Shown: piece by piece, positions 51,157 to 59,599 of the stretch | Position numbering within the stretch: position 1 is the first letter of the stretch | Layout: each line of letters starts with the position of its first letter | Assembly: GCF_003634615.1 (NCBI RefSeq) | Contig: NZ_RBKX01000001.1 | Span: 744,001-808,000 of the forward strand | Source of the DNA: Flavobacterium sp. 102 | GTDB taxonomy: Bacteria; Bacteroidota; Bacteroidia; Flavobacteriales; Flavobacteriaceae | Direction of reading: 5' to 3' | DNA: 64,000 bases | Program-made: the position numbers and the translations under genes | The notes under the pieces: model-generated | What the model was told of the DNA's origin: nothing | The model's input: only the letters and a program-made list of their open reading frames with translations | Database searches by the model: none

Positions 51157-52272
51157 ATGAAAATAGCCATACTAGGAACTCGTGGTGTGCCCAATTATTA
51201 CGGAGGTTTTGAACAATTTGCCGAATTTTTTTCGGTATATCTGGTTGAACAAGGTCACGAAGTGTATTGCTATAATTCACACGACCATCCTTTTCAGGAA
51301 AAATATTTTCATGGTGTAAATATCATTCACCAATACGATCCCGAACACAAAATGGGAACTTTTGGACAATTTATTTATGATTACAATTGCATCATGGATT
51401 CTCGAAAAAGAGATTTTGATATCATTTTGCAATTGGGTTATACCAGCAACTCTATTTGGTATTTTCTTTTGCCCAAAAAATCAATTATCATCACCAATAT
51501 GGATGGGTTAGAGTGGAAAAGAACCAAGTATTCCAAACCGGTTCAGCAATTCCTGAGATTTGCCGAAAGATTAGCTGCCAACAGCAGCGATTTTTTAGTT
51601 TCGGATTCGTTGGGAATTCAAACGTTCTTGCTACAGAAATACAAAAAAGAGTCAACTTATATTGCTTACGGAGCTTACCCTTTTGCCAATCCCGATGAAG
51701 CCATTCTCAAAGAATATGACGTCGAAAAAGAACAATACAATATGATAATGGCGCGCTTCGAACCTGAAAACAACCTTGATATGGTGTTGGAAGGCGTTGC
51801 GATGAATGAAGATAAAACGCCTATCCTTGTTATTGGAAAACACCAAACCAAATATGGTGACTATTTGAAAAACAAATTCAAAGCCCATCAAAATATTCGT
51901 TTCATCGGTGGTCTGTACAATTTGGAACATTTAAATAACCTTCGCTACTTTTCAAATTTATATTTCCACGGACATTCGGTTGGCGGTACCAATCCGTCAT
52001 TGTTAGAGGCAATGGCCTCAAAAGCATTGGTAATTGCTCACCATAACGACTTTAATAAAGGTATTTTAAAAGAGAATAGTCATTATTTTTCCAATGCCAA
52101 AGAGGTAAAAAATATTCTGAATACTATCAAAAAAAATGATAACTTGCAATTAGTTCAAAACAATTTTGACGCTATCGTCAATGAATTTAATTGGGAAAAA
52201 ATAAATGGGGAATACTTACAACTCTTTGAAGAATGTTTTTCAAAATCTGATAAAAGAAAGCAAAGAAAATAG
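51157..52272 (+). CDS. DUF1972-domain glycosyltransferase (GT4, rhamnosyltransferase-like)
   Basis: A 371-residue GT-B protein starting with the DUF1972 signature AILGTRGVPNYYGGFEQFAEF; the family includes candidate rhamnosyl- and other sugar transferases. The donor-site region reads GTNPSLLEAMASKALVIAHH near residue 272-291. Homologues generally start with this motif at the very N-terminus, as here. The presence of rfbACD upstream makes a rhamnosyltransferase plausible, but that is inference. Its end overlaps the following O-antigen-ligase-like gene by 68 bases. Confidence 0.9.
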   Translation: MKIAILGTRGVPNYYGGFEQFAEFFSVYLVEQGHEVYCYNSHDHPFQEKYFHGVNIIHQYDPEHKMGTFGQFIYDYNCIMDSRKRDFDIILQLGYTSNSIWYFLLPKKSIIITNMDGLEWKRTKYSKPVQQFLRFAERLAANSSDFLVSDSLGIQTFLLQKYKKESTYIAYGAYPFANPDEAILKEYDVEKEQYNMIMARFEPENNLDMVLEGVAMNEDKTPILVIGKHQTKYGDYLKNKFKAHQNIRFIGGLYNLEHLNNLRYFSNLYFHGHSVGGTNPSLLEAMASKALVIAHHNDFNKGILKENSHYFSNAKEVKNILNTIKKNDNLQLVQNNFDAIVNEFNWEKINGEYLQLFEECFSKSDKRKQRK

Positions 52273-53557
52273 GTCTTTTATTCCTGTACTTTTAGTCTTA
52301 GTTACCGTTCCGCTGAGTTACGCAATGAATAACATTGCTTTAGGATTGTTTTTTGCAGTAGCCGTAATTAACTTCCGAAAAGCTAATTTTTTCTTTCAAA
52401 GCCATTTGATTTTACCAATATTACTCTATGCTTTAATGGCTGCATCCTATTTTTGGTCCATCGATAAAGAGAACACTTTGTCAGCCTTATCAAAGGAAGT
52501 TTCGTTACTGATTATCCCATTAGGCTTTTTGTTTATCAAAGATTTTTCTAAAGATGAAAAAAAGAAAATCATCTCTTATTACAGCTATTTTATTGCCATT
52601 TTGGTGGTTTATTATCTGATAAGAGCAGTTATTCGCTATTTCGTTTTACAAGATTTTAGAGTATTTTTCTATCATGGAACCAACGAAGATAATTTTGGAT
52701 TAGTACCTAAATTGCTTAATGCGATTCATGTTTCTGTATTTGTAGCCGTAGCCTTTTTCTATTTTTTTACCAAGGAAATAAAATCGAGAATGGATATATT
52801 TTTATCGGTATTGCTTTTTGGTTTTGTACTGTTGCTTTCTTCAAAAAATATTATTTTGGTATTTATTTTATTGGTCATACTTCATCTTTTCTTTTTTTCA
52901 AAAGCATCACACAAACTGCGCTTGCGAAACTTAATCGTCTTCGGTCTAATCATCGGCTTAATTTTTTCGTTTGGCAGAATAAAAACCAGATTCCAACAAG
53001 AATTTCAAACCAATACCAATAAAAGTCTAAGTGCTAATGTCATTGAAGGAGTTCCGATCGGAGTCCATTATGTAAGTTTGAAAGAAGCATGGTCAAATGA
53101 GACTTTCACACCAAATGATTACTTTCCGGGAACAGCTTTTAGAGTATACCAATTTAGAATTTTTACAGAATTGTTATGTGAAGAAAATGTATTTTTAACC
53201 GGTTTTGGACTAAATGCTTCTTATCCTAAAATTGAAGAAAAGGCAAAGCATTACAATCTTTTCATGGGTAATGACGAAACAGAAGGCTATCAAGCCAAAA
53301 ATTTTCACAACCAGTATATTCAAAATTTCGCCGAATTAGGTATTTTAGGTTTTGTATTATTGTTGTTAATGTTTGTTATTAACGTTAAAATAGCATACAA
53401 ATCGAAAGATTTTGTCCATTTTGCTTTCGCAATTCTAATGATAAGTTTATTTTTGACGGAATCATTTTTATGGAGACAAAGAGGCGTAGTGTATTTTACG
53501 ATAATGTATTGTCTTTTTAATTCCGGAATTACAATAAATAATTCCAAAGCAGCATAA
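52205..53557 (+). CDS. O-antigen ligase/polymerase family membrane protein
   Basis: A 450-residue protein with about ten membrane helices and the ligase signature FHNQYIQNFAELGILGFVLLLL near residue 367-388 (HNxxLxxxxExGxxG type of WaaL/Wzy_C). It may ligate polymer to a lipid anchor, or act as the second polymerase. The start at 52205 overlaps the previous gene by 68 bases; the next in-frame ATG (at about 52325) would remove the first membrane helix, so the long overlap is accepted. It precedes the UDP-sugar decarboxylase gene by 6 bases. Confidence 0.85.
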   Translation: MGNTYNSLKNVFQNLIKESKENRSFIPVLLVLVTVPLSYAMNNIALGLFFAVAVINFRKANFFFQSHLILPILLYALMAASYFWSIDKENTLSALSKEVSLLIIPLGFLFIKDFSKDEKKKIISYYSYFIAILVVYYLIRAVIRYFVLQDFRVFFYHGTNEDNFGLVPKLLNAIHVSVFVAVAFFYFFTKEIKSRMDIFLSVLLFGFVLLLSSKNIILVFILLVILHLFFFSKASHKLRLRNLIVFGLIIGLIFSFGRIKTRFQQEFQTNTNKSLSANVIEGVPIGVHYVSLKEAWSNETFTPNDYFPGTAFRVYQFRIFTELLCEENVFLTGFGLNASYPKIEEKAKHYNLFMGNDETEGYQAKNFHNQYIQNFAELGILGFVLLLLMFVINVKIAYKSKDFVHFAFAILMISLFLTESFLWRQRGVVYFTIMYCLFNSGITINNSKAA

Positions 53558-53563
53558 AATTAT

Positions 53564-54547
53564 ATGAAAAGAATATTAATTACCGGAGCGGCAGGTTTTT
53601 TAGGTTCCCATCTTTGTGATAGGTTTATAGCAGAAGGCTATTTTGTAATTGGAATGGATAATTTAATTACAGGAGATTTGAAAAACATTGAGCATTTATT
53701 TAAAGATAGAAACTTTGAGTTTTATCATCATGATGTGACTAAGTTTGTTCATGTACCGGGAAAAATCGACTATATCCTTCATTTTGCCTCACCCGCAAGC
53801 CCTATAGATTATCTGAAAATTCCAATTCAAACATTGAAGGTAGGCTCGCTTGGAACTCACAATCTCTTAGGTTTGGCCAGAGTTAAGAAAGCCAGAATTC
53901 TTATTGCTTCCACTTCGGAAGTATACGGCGATCCATTGGTTCATCCTCAAACAGAAGAATATTATGGAAACGTTAATACCATCGGCCCAAGAGGCGTTTA
54001 TGATGAAGCGAAGCGTTTTCAAGAATCGATAACTATGGCTTACCATACTTTTCACGGTGTAGAAACCAGAATCGTTAGAATTTTTAATACTTATGGTCCA
54101 AGAATGCGACTCAATGACGGTCGTGTAATTCCCGCTTTTATCGGACAAGCTTTGAGAGGTGAAGATTTAACGATTTTTGGAGACGGAAGCCAAACTCGTT
54201 CGTTTTGTTATGTAACAGACCAAGTAGAAGGTATTTTCAGATTACTCCATTCAGATTATGTGTATCCGGTTAATATTGGAAATCCTGATGAAATCACCAT
54301 TAAAGATTTTGCAGACGAAATCATAAAACTAACAGGAACCAATCAAAAAGTAGTGTATCATCCACTCCCGATAAATGATCCTTTACAGCGCCAACCTGAT
54401 ACAACCAAAGCCAAAGAAATTTTGGGATGGGAAGCTAAAGTAAAGAGAGACGAAGGAATGAAATTAACTTACGATTATTTCAAATCCCTTTCGAACGAAG
54501 AACTTTTAAAAGAAGAGCACAAAGATTTTAAAGGATATATCCATTAG
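53564..54547 (+). CDS. UDP-glucuronate decarboxylase (UDP-xylose synthase) family SDR
   Basis: The 327-residue SDR has [17 protein letters not shown] near the start, [17 protein letters not shown] (the decarboxylase ASPASP motif), the catalytic YDEAKR and [10 protein letters not shown], all characteristic of UXS-type enzymes, which convert UDP-glucuronate to UDP-xylose. Length is normal. No UDP-glucose 6-dehydrogenase, which would supply the substrate, is in the window. It lies just before the initiating transferase. Confidence 0.92.
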   Translation: MKRILITGAAGFLGSHLCDRFIAEGYFVIGMDNLITGDLKNIEHLFKDRNFEFYHHDVTKFVHVPGKIDYILHFASPASPIDYLKIPIQTLKVGSLGTHNLLGLARVKKARILIASTSEVYGDPLVHPQTEEYYGNVNTIGPRGVYDEAKRFQESITMAYHTFHGVETRIVRIFNTYGPRMRLNDGRVIPAFIGQALRGEDLTIFGDGSQTRSFCYVTDQVEGIFRLLHSDYVYPVNIGNPDEITIKDFADEIIKLTGTNQKVVYHPLPINDPLQRQPDTTKAKEILGWEAKVKRDEGMKLTYDYFKSLSNEELLKEEHKDFKGYIH

Positions 54548-54553
54548 TATTTT

Positions 54554-55921
54554 ATGGTTGCACAGCAAACAGGAAGATATTCAAAATACATAAGACCGAT
54601 AAGCATTTTATTCGATCTGATTGTAGTAACAACATTGAGTTTGTATTTCTTTAGTGAATTGAAACTTAACGAGTTTTACTATTTGCTATATCAAACATTT
54701 ACCTGGTTTCTGATTGCTGTAATTGTAAAATACTATGAAGTGTTTAGGTTTACCACGCCGGTTGAGATTATTACCAAACTGGTCAAGCAATTCAGTCTCT
54801 TTTTACTCGTAGTTATCGCCTTTTTTCCTTTTGCCAAAACGGCAATTTTTAGTGGTAGTGCGATTGTAATTTTTATCACCTTGAGCTTTGTGATCATACT
54901 GACGTTCAAATATTTTTTGTTTTTTTACCTAAAAAAGTACCGAATTGTAACGGGAAGTAACTTCAGAAATGCCGTAATCATTGGCTACACGCCGGAAGCC
55001 ATTCGTTTAAAAGAAGTATTCGAAAACAGAAAAGACTATGGCTATCGATTTTATGGTTATTTTTCAGATAAGAAACAAAATCCTGAAATTATAGGTAAAA
55101 TAGAAGACCTGAAAAAATACACCATTGAAAATAAAATAGACGAAATCTATTGCTCCTTAAATGAAATTTCTAACGAAAAACTAAAAGAGTTAGTGGAGTT
55201 TGCAGACGATAATAAAAAGGCGATAAAGTTTATTCCCGATTCAAAAGAGATATTCTCCAAAAATCTAAAAGTCGATTATTACGAATTATTCCCTGTTCTT
55301 TCCTTACAAAAAACACAATTACATAATCCCCTTATTAAGGGTTTCAAACGCGCTTTTGATATAGCATTTTCATTATGCGTGATTGTTTTCATATTGTCAT
55401 GGCTGATTCCTGTACTGGCTATTTTAATAAAATTAGAATCAAAAGGGCCGGTGTTTTTTAAACAAGGAAGACCGGGATTAGATGAAGAAGAATTTTTTTG
55501 TTACAAATTCCGTTCGATGCAAGTCAATGGATTTACCGAAAAAGAAGCCTCTAAAAATGACCCTAGAGTTACCCGAATGGGTAAACTGATGAGAAAGACC
55601 AGTATGGACGAATTGCCCCAGTTTTTCAATGTGTTATTAGGTGATATGTCCGTTGTTGGACCAAGACCACACTTATGGTCTCAAAATAAAGCCTACGCCA
55701 GTAAAATCAAGAAATACATGGTTCGACACTATGTAAAACCCGGAATTACCGGATTGGCACAAGTCAAAGGATTCAGAGGTGAAATCGAAACCGAAGAAGA
55801 TATGGTTAATCGTATCAAACTTGATGTTTTTTACATAGAAAATTGGTCAATCATCATGGACTTGAAAATCATTTTTCAAACGGTAATTAACATCTTTAAA
55901 GGAGAAGAGAAAGCATATTAA
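54554..55921 (+). CDS. WcaJ-type undecaprenyl-phosphate sugar-phosphate transferase
   Basis: A 455-residue protein with four or more N-terminal membrane helices, a Rossmann-like CoA-binding-type domain (about residues 140-250) and the C-terminal bacterial sugar transferase domain: FKRAFDIAFSLCVIVFILS, KGPVFFKQGRPGLD, MGKLMRKTSMDELPQFFNVL and MSVVGPRPH. These initiate repeat-unit synthesis by moving a sugar-1-phosphate to undecaprenyl phosphate. It sits at the end of the plus-strand polysaccharide genes and overlaps the convergent GT4 gene by 4 bases. Confidence 0.95.
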   Translation: MVAQQTGRYSKYIRPISILFDLIVVTTLSLYFFSELKLNEFYYLLYQTFTWFLIAVIVKYYEVFRFTTPVEIITKLVKQFSLFLLVVIAFFPFAKTAIFSGSAIVIFITLSFVIILTFKYFLFFYLKKYRIVTGSNFRNAVIIGYTPEAIRLKEVFENRKDYGYRFYGYFSDKKQNPEIIGKIEDLKKYTIENKIDEIYCSLNEISNEKLKELVEFADDNKKAIKFIPDSKEIFSKNLKVDYYELFPVLSLQKTQLHNPLIKGFKRAFDIAFSLCVIVFILSWLIPVLAILIKLESKGPVFFKQGRPGLDEEEFFCYKFRSMQVNGFTEKEASKNDPRVTRMGKLMRKTSMDELPQFFNVLLGDMSVVGPRPHLWSQNKAYASKIKKYMVRHYVKPGITGLAQVKGFRGEIETEEDMVNRIKLDVFYIENWSIIMDLKIIFQTVINIFKGEEKAY

Positions 55922-57102
55922 AAAACCTTTTTCGCTACCAAATCTTTAATTTGGTTGTCTAAATGAAAAGCAGTTTTGGCGGTATGGAAAATTTTTAGTT
56001 TCATTTCATCCAAATCGGATTTACTCATCTTTGAAATGGCAACCAGTTTTTGGTTCAAATCTTGAAAATCTTCCACTTTTGCAACCCAACCTATATTGTG
56101 CTCTTCGACTATTGTTTCTCCTTCGCCACCGCCAAAATAAAGGATAGGAAATCCCAAAGAACCATATTCAAAAATTTTAGAAGGAACTGATCCGTAAATC
56201 CTGGTTTTCAAAGGAACAATGGCAATGTCAAAAGTTTTTAAAGTTTCATGCAACTCTTTTCGTTCCATCATACCGTGGAAGAATATTTTTTGTTCTTTTT
56301 TACTCGAAATAAGCACTTCTATTTGGTTTTTCTCTGCACCATCGCCAAACAGATGCAGTTCAACATTTAAGTCCTTTAAATTGATTTTTTCACATAGTTC
56401 TAAAACGCCTTGGGCTACGCCTAACAATCCGGCATAAAAAATTTTAATCGGTTGATTTTCGACGGTTTTCAATTCCATTTCAGACACTTGATGGTCAGGA
56501 TAATTTCGATATAAAAAGCATTCTTTTTCAGGAGTAATGGTTTTTACATGCGTAATAATTTCATTGGATTGTCCCAAAATTAAAGAGGCTTTTTTATAAA
56601 TAAATCGCTCAAAAAATAATGAAAGCTTATGCGAAAAGGAACCTGCTTTTAAAGCCTCTAATTCGATTGCAGCCAAGGGCCACAAATCGGATACATTTAG
56701 AATTATTTTTTTGTTTTTAAGCGAAAGCACCAAAACCGAAATAAAGGAAAGCAATAACGGCGGTGATTGAACGATTACTTTTTTAGGTGTTTTTTTGAAC
56801 AGTAAATAAAAGAACAAACTCAATGAAAAAGACAATATGGAAACAATTCTAACCAAAATGTTTTTGCTGACACTGGGATAAATCCAAAGTCGCTTCACGG
56901 TAATATTATCTCGATTTTCGGTTACAGAAAATTTACCTTTATACTCCGGACACAATTCGCCTTTGGGATAATTTCCTAACGGACAAACTACAGCAACTTT
57001 ATAATTATTTTGATGTAATTTCAAAGCCAATTGCTCAATTCTGTTCGCAGCGGCACCTTTTTCGGGCGGATAATAATTGGATATGATTAGAATTTCTTTC
57101 AT
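55918..57102 (-). CDS. Glycosyltransferase family 4 (WcaI/WbuB-like)
   Basis: A 394-residue GT-B protein with the N-terminal motif ILIISNYYPPEKGAAANRI typical of WcaI/WbuB-type enzymes, a hydrophobic segment near residue 85-105, the KIFYAGLLGVAQGV linker and the donor-site SVPSKIFEYGSLGFPILYFG near residue 304-323. It is the last of three minus-strand genes (CapK-like, wecB, this), which together look like one operon converging on the main locus. WbuB-type enzymes commonly transfer N-acetyl amino sugars. Confidence 0.88.
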   Translation of the reverse strand: MKEILIISNYYPPEKGAAANRIEQLALKLHQNNYKVAVVCPLGNYPKGELCPEYKGKFSVTENRDNITVKRLWIYPSVSKNILVRIVSILSFSLSLFFYLLFKKTPKKVIVQSPPLLLSFISVLVLSLKNKKIILNVSDLWPLAAIELEALKAGSFSHKLSLFFERFIYKKASLILGQSNEIITHVKTITPEKECFLYRNYPDHQVSEMELKTVENQPIKIFYAGLLGVAQGVLELCEKINLKDLNVELHLFGDGAEKNQIEVLISSKKEQKIFFHGMMERKELHETLKTFDIAIVPLKTRIYGSVPSKIFEYGSLGFPILYFGGGEGETIVEEHNIGWVAKVEDFQDLNQKLVAISKMSKSDLDEMKLKIFHTAKTAFHLDNQIKDLVAKKVF

Positions 57103-57139
57103 GGAAGAACAATATTAAACTTTGCGCTTGTGCGAGAGA

Positions 57140-58225
57140 TTATTTGGTTAGCAAAACAGCAACAATTCGATCTGAGGCGCATCCGTCCCAAAGTTCAGGA
57201 ATTCCTCTTTTTGACAAACCATTTTTTAGAAATTTTGCAAATTCTAAAGTTAAATTTTCAATAGAAGTTCCAACTAAATTATTCGTTCCAATTTTTATAG
57301 TTTCAGGTCTTTCAGTAGTTGTTCGCATCGTAAAACATGGGATTCCTAAAACCGTAGTTTCTTCAGAAATTCCGCCCGAATCCGTAATCACAGCAAAACT
57401 GTTTTTAATCAGAAACATGAAATTCAAATAGCCTTGAGGTTCTACCAAAAGAATATTCTTTAGGATCAGTTTGGTTTCTCCCAAAATAGCTTTGGTTCGC
57501 GGATGAATCGGAAAAACTATTTTCTTGTCGCCAACCATTTTATCAATGCCTTGCAGCAACGCAATCAACGATTTTTCTTCGTCAACATTCGAAGGCCGAT
57601 GTAAAGTCAGAATGACGTAATTATTCTTGACTAAACCAAATTCATCCCAAAATTGCGGTGGCGAAATTCTAGTGAGGTTTTGATATAAAGTGTCGATCAT
57701 CACATTGCCGACAAAGTGAATGTGCGTTGCATTGGCACCATATTTTATAAGATTTTCTGAGGCGGTTGTTGAAGTTGTGAAGAAATAATCGGTAATACTA
57801 TCGGTTACAATTCGGTTGATTTCTTCGGGCATAGTCATATCTCCGGAACGAATTCCGGCTTCGACATGTGCCACTTTTACATTGAGTTTTTTGGCAACAA
57901 TTGCGCAAGCCATAGTCGAGTTGACATCGCCTACGACCAAAACCAAATCGCTCGGATTTTGGATTAATTCTTTTTCAAAAGCCGTCATAATGGCAGCAGT
58001 TTGTTCCGCTTGAGTCCCACTTTTGACTTCCAAATTGGCATCCGGTTGCGGAATATTCAGCTCTTCAAAAAAGGTTTCACTGAGATTTTTATCATAGTGT
58101 TGACCGGTATGAACCAACCGATAAGAAATGTTTGTTCCTTTGGATTGTTTTTTTTCAATCGCTTTGATGATGGGAGCGATTTTGATAAAATTGGGTCTGG
58201 CGCCTGCAATTATGGTGATTTTCAT
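57140..58225 (-). CDS. wecB: UDP-N-acetylglucosamine 2-epimerase (non-hydrolysing)
   Basis: The enzyme interconverts UDP-GlcNAc and UDP-ManNAc. The 361-residue protein has IAGARPNFIKIAPI at the start, VVGDVNSTMACAIVAKK, HVEAGIRSGDMTMPEEINR (catalytic residues) and ITDSGGISEETT near residue 277-288. Length is typical. No WecC dehydrogenase follows, so the product UDP-ManNAc may be used as such or processed by enzymes outside the window. It starts 4 bases after the CapK-like stop. Confidence 0.95.
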   Translation of the reverse strand: MKITIIAGARPNFIKIAPIIKAIEKKQSKGTNISYRLVHTGQHYDKNLSETFFEELNIPQPDANLEVKSGTQAEQTAAIMTAFEKELIQNPSDLVLVVGDVNSTMACAIVAKKLNVKVAHVEAGIRSGDMTMPEEINRIVTDSITDYFFTTSTTASENLIKYGANATHIHFVGNVMIDTLYQNLTRISPPQFWDEFGLVKNNYVILTLHRPSNVDEEKSLIALLQGIDKMVGDKKIVFPIHPRTKAILGETKLILKNILLVEPQGYLNFMFLIKNSFAVITDSGGISEETTVLGIPCFTMRTTTERPETIKIGTNNLVGTSIENLTLEFAKFLKNGLSKRGIPELWDGCASDRIVAVLLTK

Positions 58226-58228
58226 AAA

Positions 58229-59542
58229 TTATTTTACTGTCGAAATAAACTGCTTCAATTTGCCGCTTTTGCTTCTTTCTAATGTTGATTTTCGGGTGAA
58301 TTTGAACGTTAAACCACTTTCCAAATAGGTGGCAATGGCTTTTTCAATATTTTTTATTTGTATTGATGTCAATTCGATTTTACTGACGTATTCAATATCA
58401 AAAGTATCGATTTTCGTTTGTTTAATGACAAATTCTTTTACATTTCCATCGTCTTCAATAATGCTTTTGGTTACATAATAAAAAGTCAATCCCGGAGATT
58501 TTTTACCGCTTGGCAAAATGGCAATATCATTAGTTCTTCCGATTAATTTTTTAAGAATTGGTTTTTTGAACGTGCTTTTTTCGTCTAAAATCCCAACATC
58601 ACCAATATCATATCGGATGAAAGGATGTGCTTTGTTGTATAAAGACGTAATTACTATTCGGCCTTCTTTTCCATTAGGTAAAACAGCATTATCATCGTCT
58701 AAAATCTCTACGAATAAAGTTTCAGAATTGACTTGCCATTCGCCGTCAGGATTTTGAAAAGCTATCAAATCCAATTCGGAAGCGCCGTATTCATTGACTA
58801 CCGGAACACCAAATTGTTTTTCGAGTAGTTTTTTATCATCATCGAATAACATTTCCGAAGTAACAACACAACATTTCAAAGTTGGACAAACGGTTTTTAA
58901 AAGGATGTTTTTTTGTTGCAAAAATTTGGCAAACAATACTATCGAACTAGTGTAGCCATTGATATAATCGAAACGTTTTTGTTTGAATTTTTCCAGTACG
59001 GTTTCCAAAACTTTATCTGATAAATCAAAAATAGGAAAGCGATAACGATGGCTTAAAAAATCTTTGAAACGTTCTTTGGTGTTGCCTATAAAATCTAACG
59101 GAATTCCATAAAAACGAGCTTGTAAAGACGAATTGAAATCTATCCCAAACCATCCAAATCGGTCAAAAATATTGACCCAGGTTAAAGCGTGAGAGAATTT
59201 ATCTTTAGCAAAAATGAATGGATCACCACTGGAACCGGATGTTTTATTGACATAGACATTTTTGAGATTATAACCCTCAGAAAGTCTTTGTGATAATGGT
59301 TTTTGAAAATCTTTTTTGGTCATTATCGGAAGTTTATTCCAATTATCTGACATTCTATCCCCAATTAATTCTTTGTAGGAAGTATTGTGTTTAAGATGAA
59401 AAGCTACAATTTCTTTTCTTTTTTCAGTTAAATAGCTTTCATAGTTTGCTTCGTTTAAGGATTGAATTTTTTCAAATTCAGCTTGGGCATCCTTCATCGG
59501 ATAGCCATTGAGTTGAAGCGATAAGTTGAAGATGTTGAGCAT
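58229..59542 (-). CDS. CapK/PaaK-like adenylate-forming protein
   Basis: A 437-residue protein of the phenylacetate-CoA-ligase-like (CapK) group found in capsule loci: VNKTSGSSGDPFIF is the ATP-binding loop near residue 100, NEYGASELDLIAFQN the adenylate motif and IRYDIGDVG the later conserved block. The true function in capsule clusters is unknown; acyl or amino-acid attachment is a possibility. The ATG at 59542 (MLNIFNLSLQLNGYP) is preferred because upstream residues fall in a terminator hairpin. It is the first gene of a minus-strand trio, preceded immediately by that hairpin. Confidence 0.87.
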   Translation of the reverse strand: MLNIFNLSLQLNGYPMKDAQAEFEKIQSLNEANYESYLTEKRKEIVAFHLKHNTSYKELIGDRMSDNWNKLPIMTKKDFQKPLSQRLSEGYNLKNVYVNKTSGSSGDPFIFAKDKFSHALTWVNIFDRFGWFGIDFNSSLQARFYGIPLDFIGNTKERFKDFLSHRYRFPIFDLSDKVLETVLEKFKQKRFDYINGYTSSIVLFAKFLQQKNILLKTVCPTLKCCVVTSEMLFDDDKKLLEKQFGVPVVNEYGASELDLIAFQNPDGEWQVNSETLFVEILDDDNAVLPNGKEGRIVITSLYNKAHPFIRYDIGDVGILDEKSTFKKPILKKLIGRTNDIAILPSGKKSPGLTFYYVTKSIIEDDGNVKEFVIKQTKIDTFDIEYVSKIELTSIQIKNIEKAIATYLESGLTFKFTRKSTLERSKSGKLKQFISTVK

Positions 59543-59545
59543 AAA

Positions 59546-59578
59546 GTAAAAAAAAAGGGCTAACAAATGTCAGCCCTT
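59546..59578 (-). terminator. Terminator of the T9SS gene, directly before the capK-like start
   Basis: On the minus strand AAGGGCT / AGCCCTT forms a hairpin followed by a run of nine T residues, ending 4 bases before the ATG of the CapK-like gene. A second weak hairpin (AATACTA/TAGTATT) lies at 59581-59600. Confidence 0.82.
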
Positions 59579-59599
59579 AAAAATACTATTTTATTAGTA

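Noticed and set aside
59543..59566. Longer start of the CapK-like protein at 59566
   Set aside because: The extra residues fall in the terminator hairpin and T-run; the ATG at 59542 matches the family's usual start.
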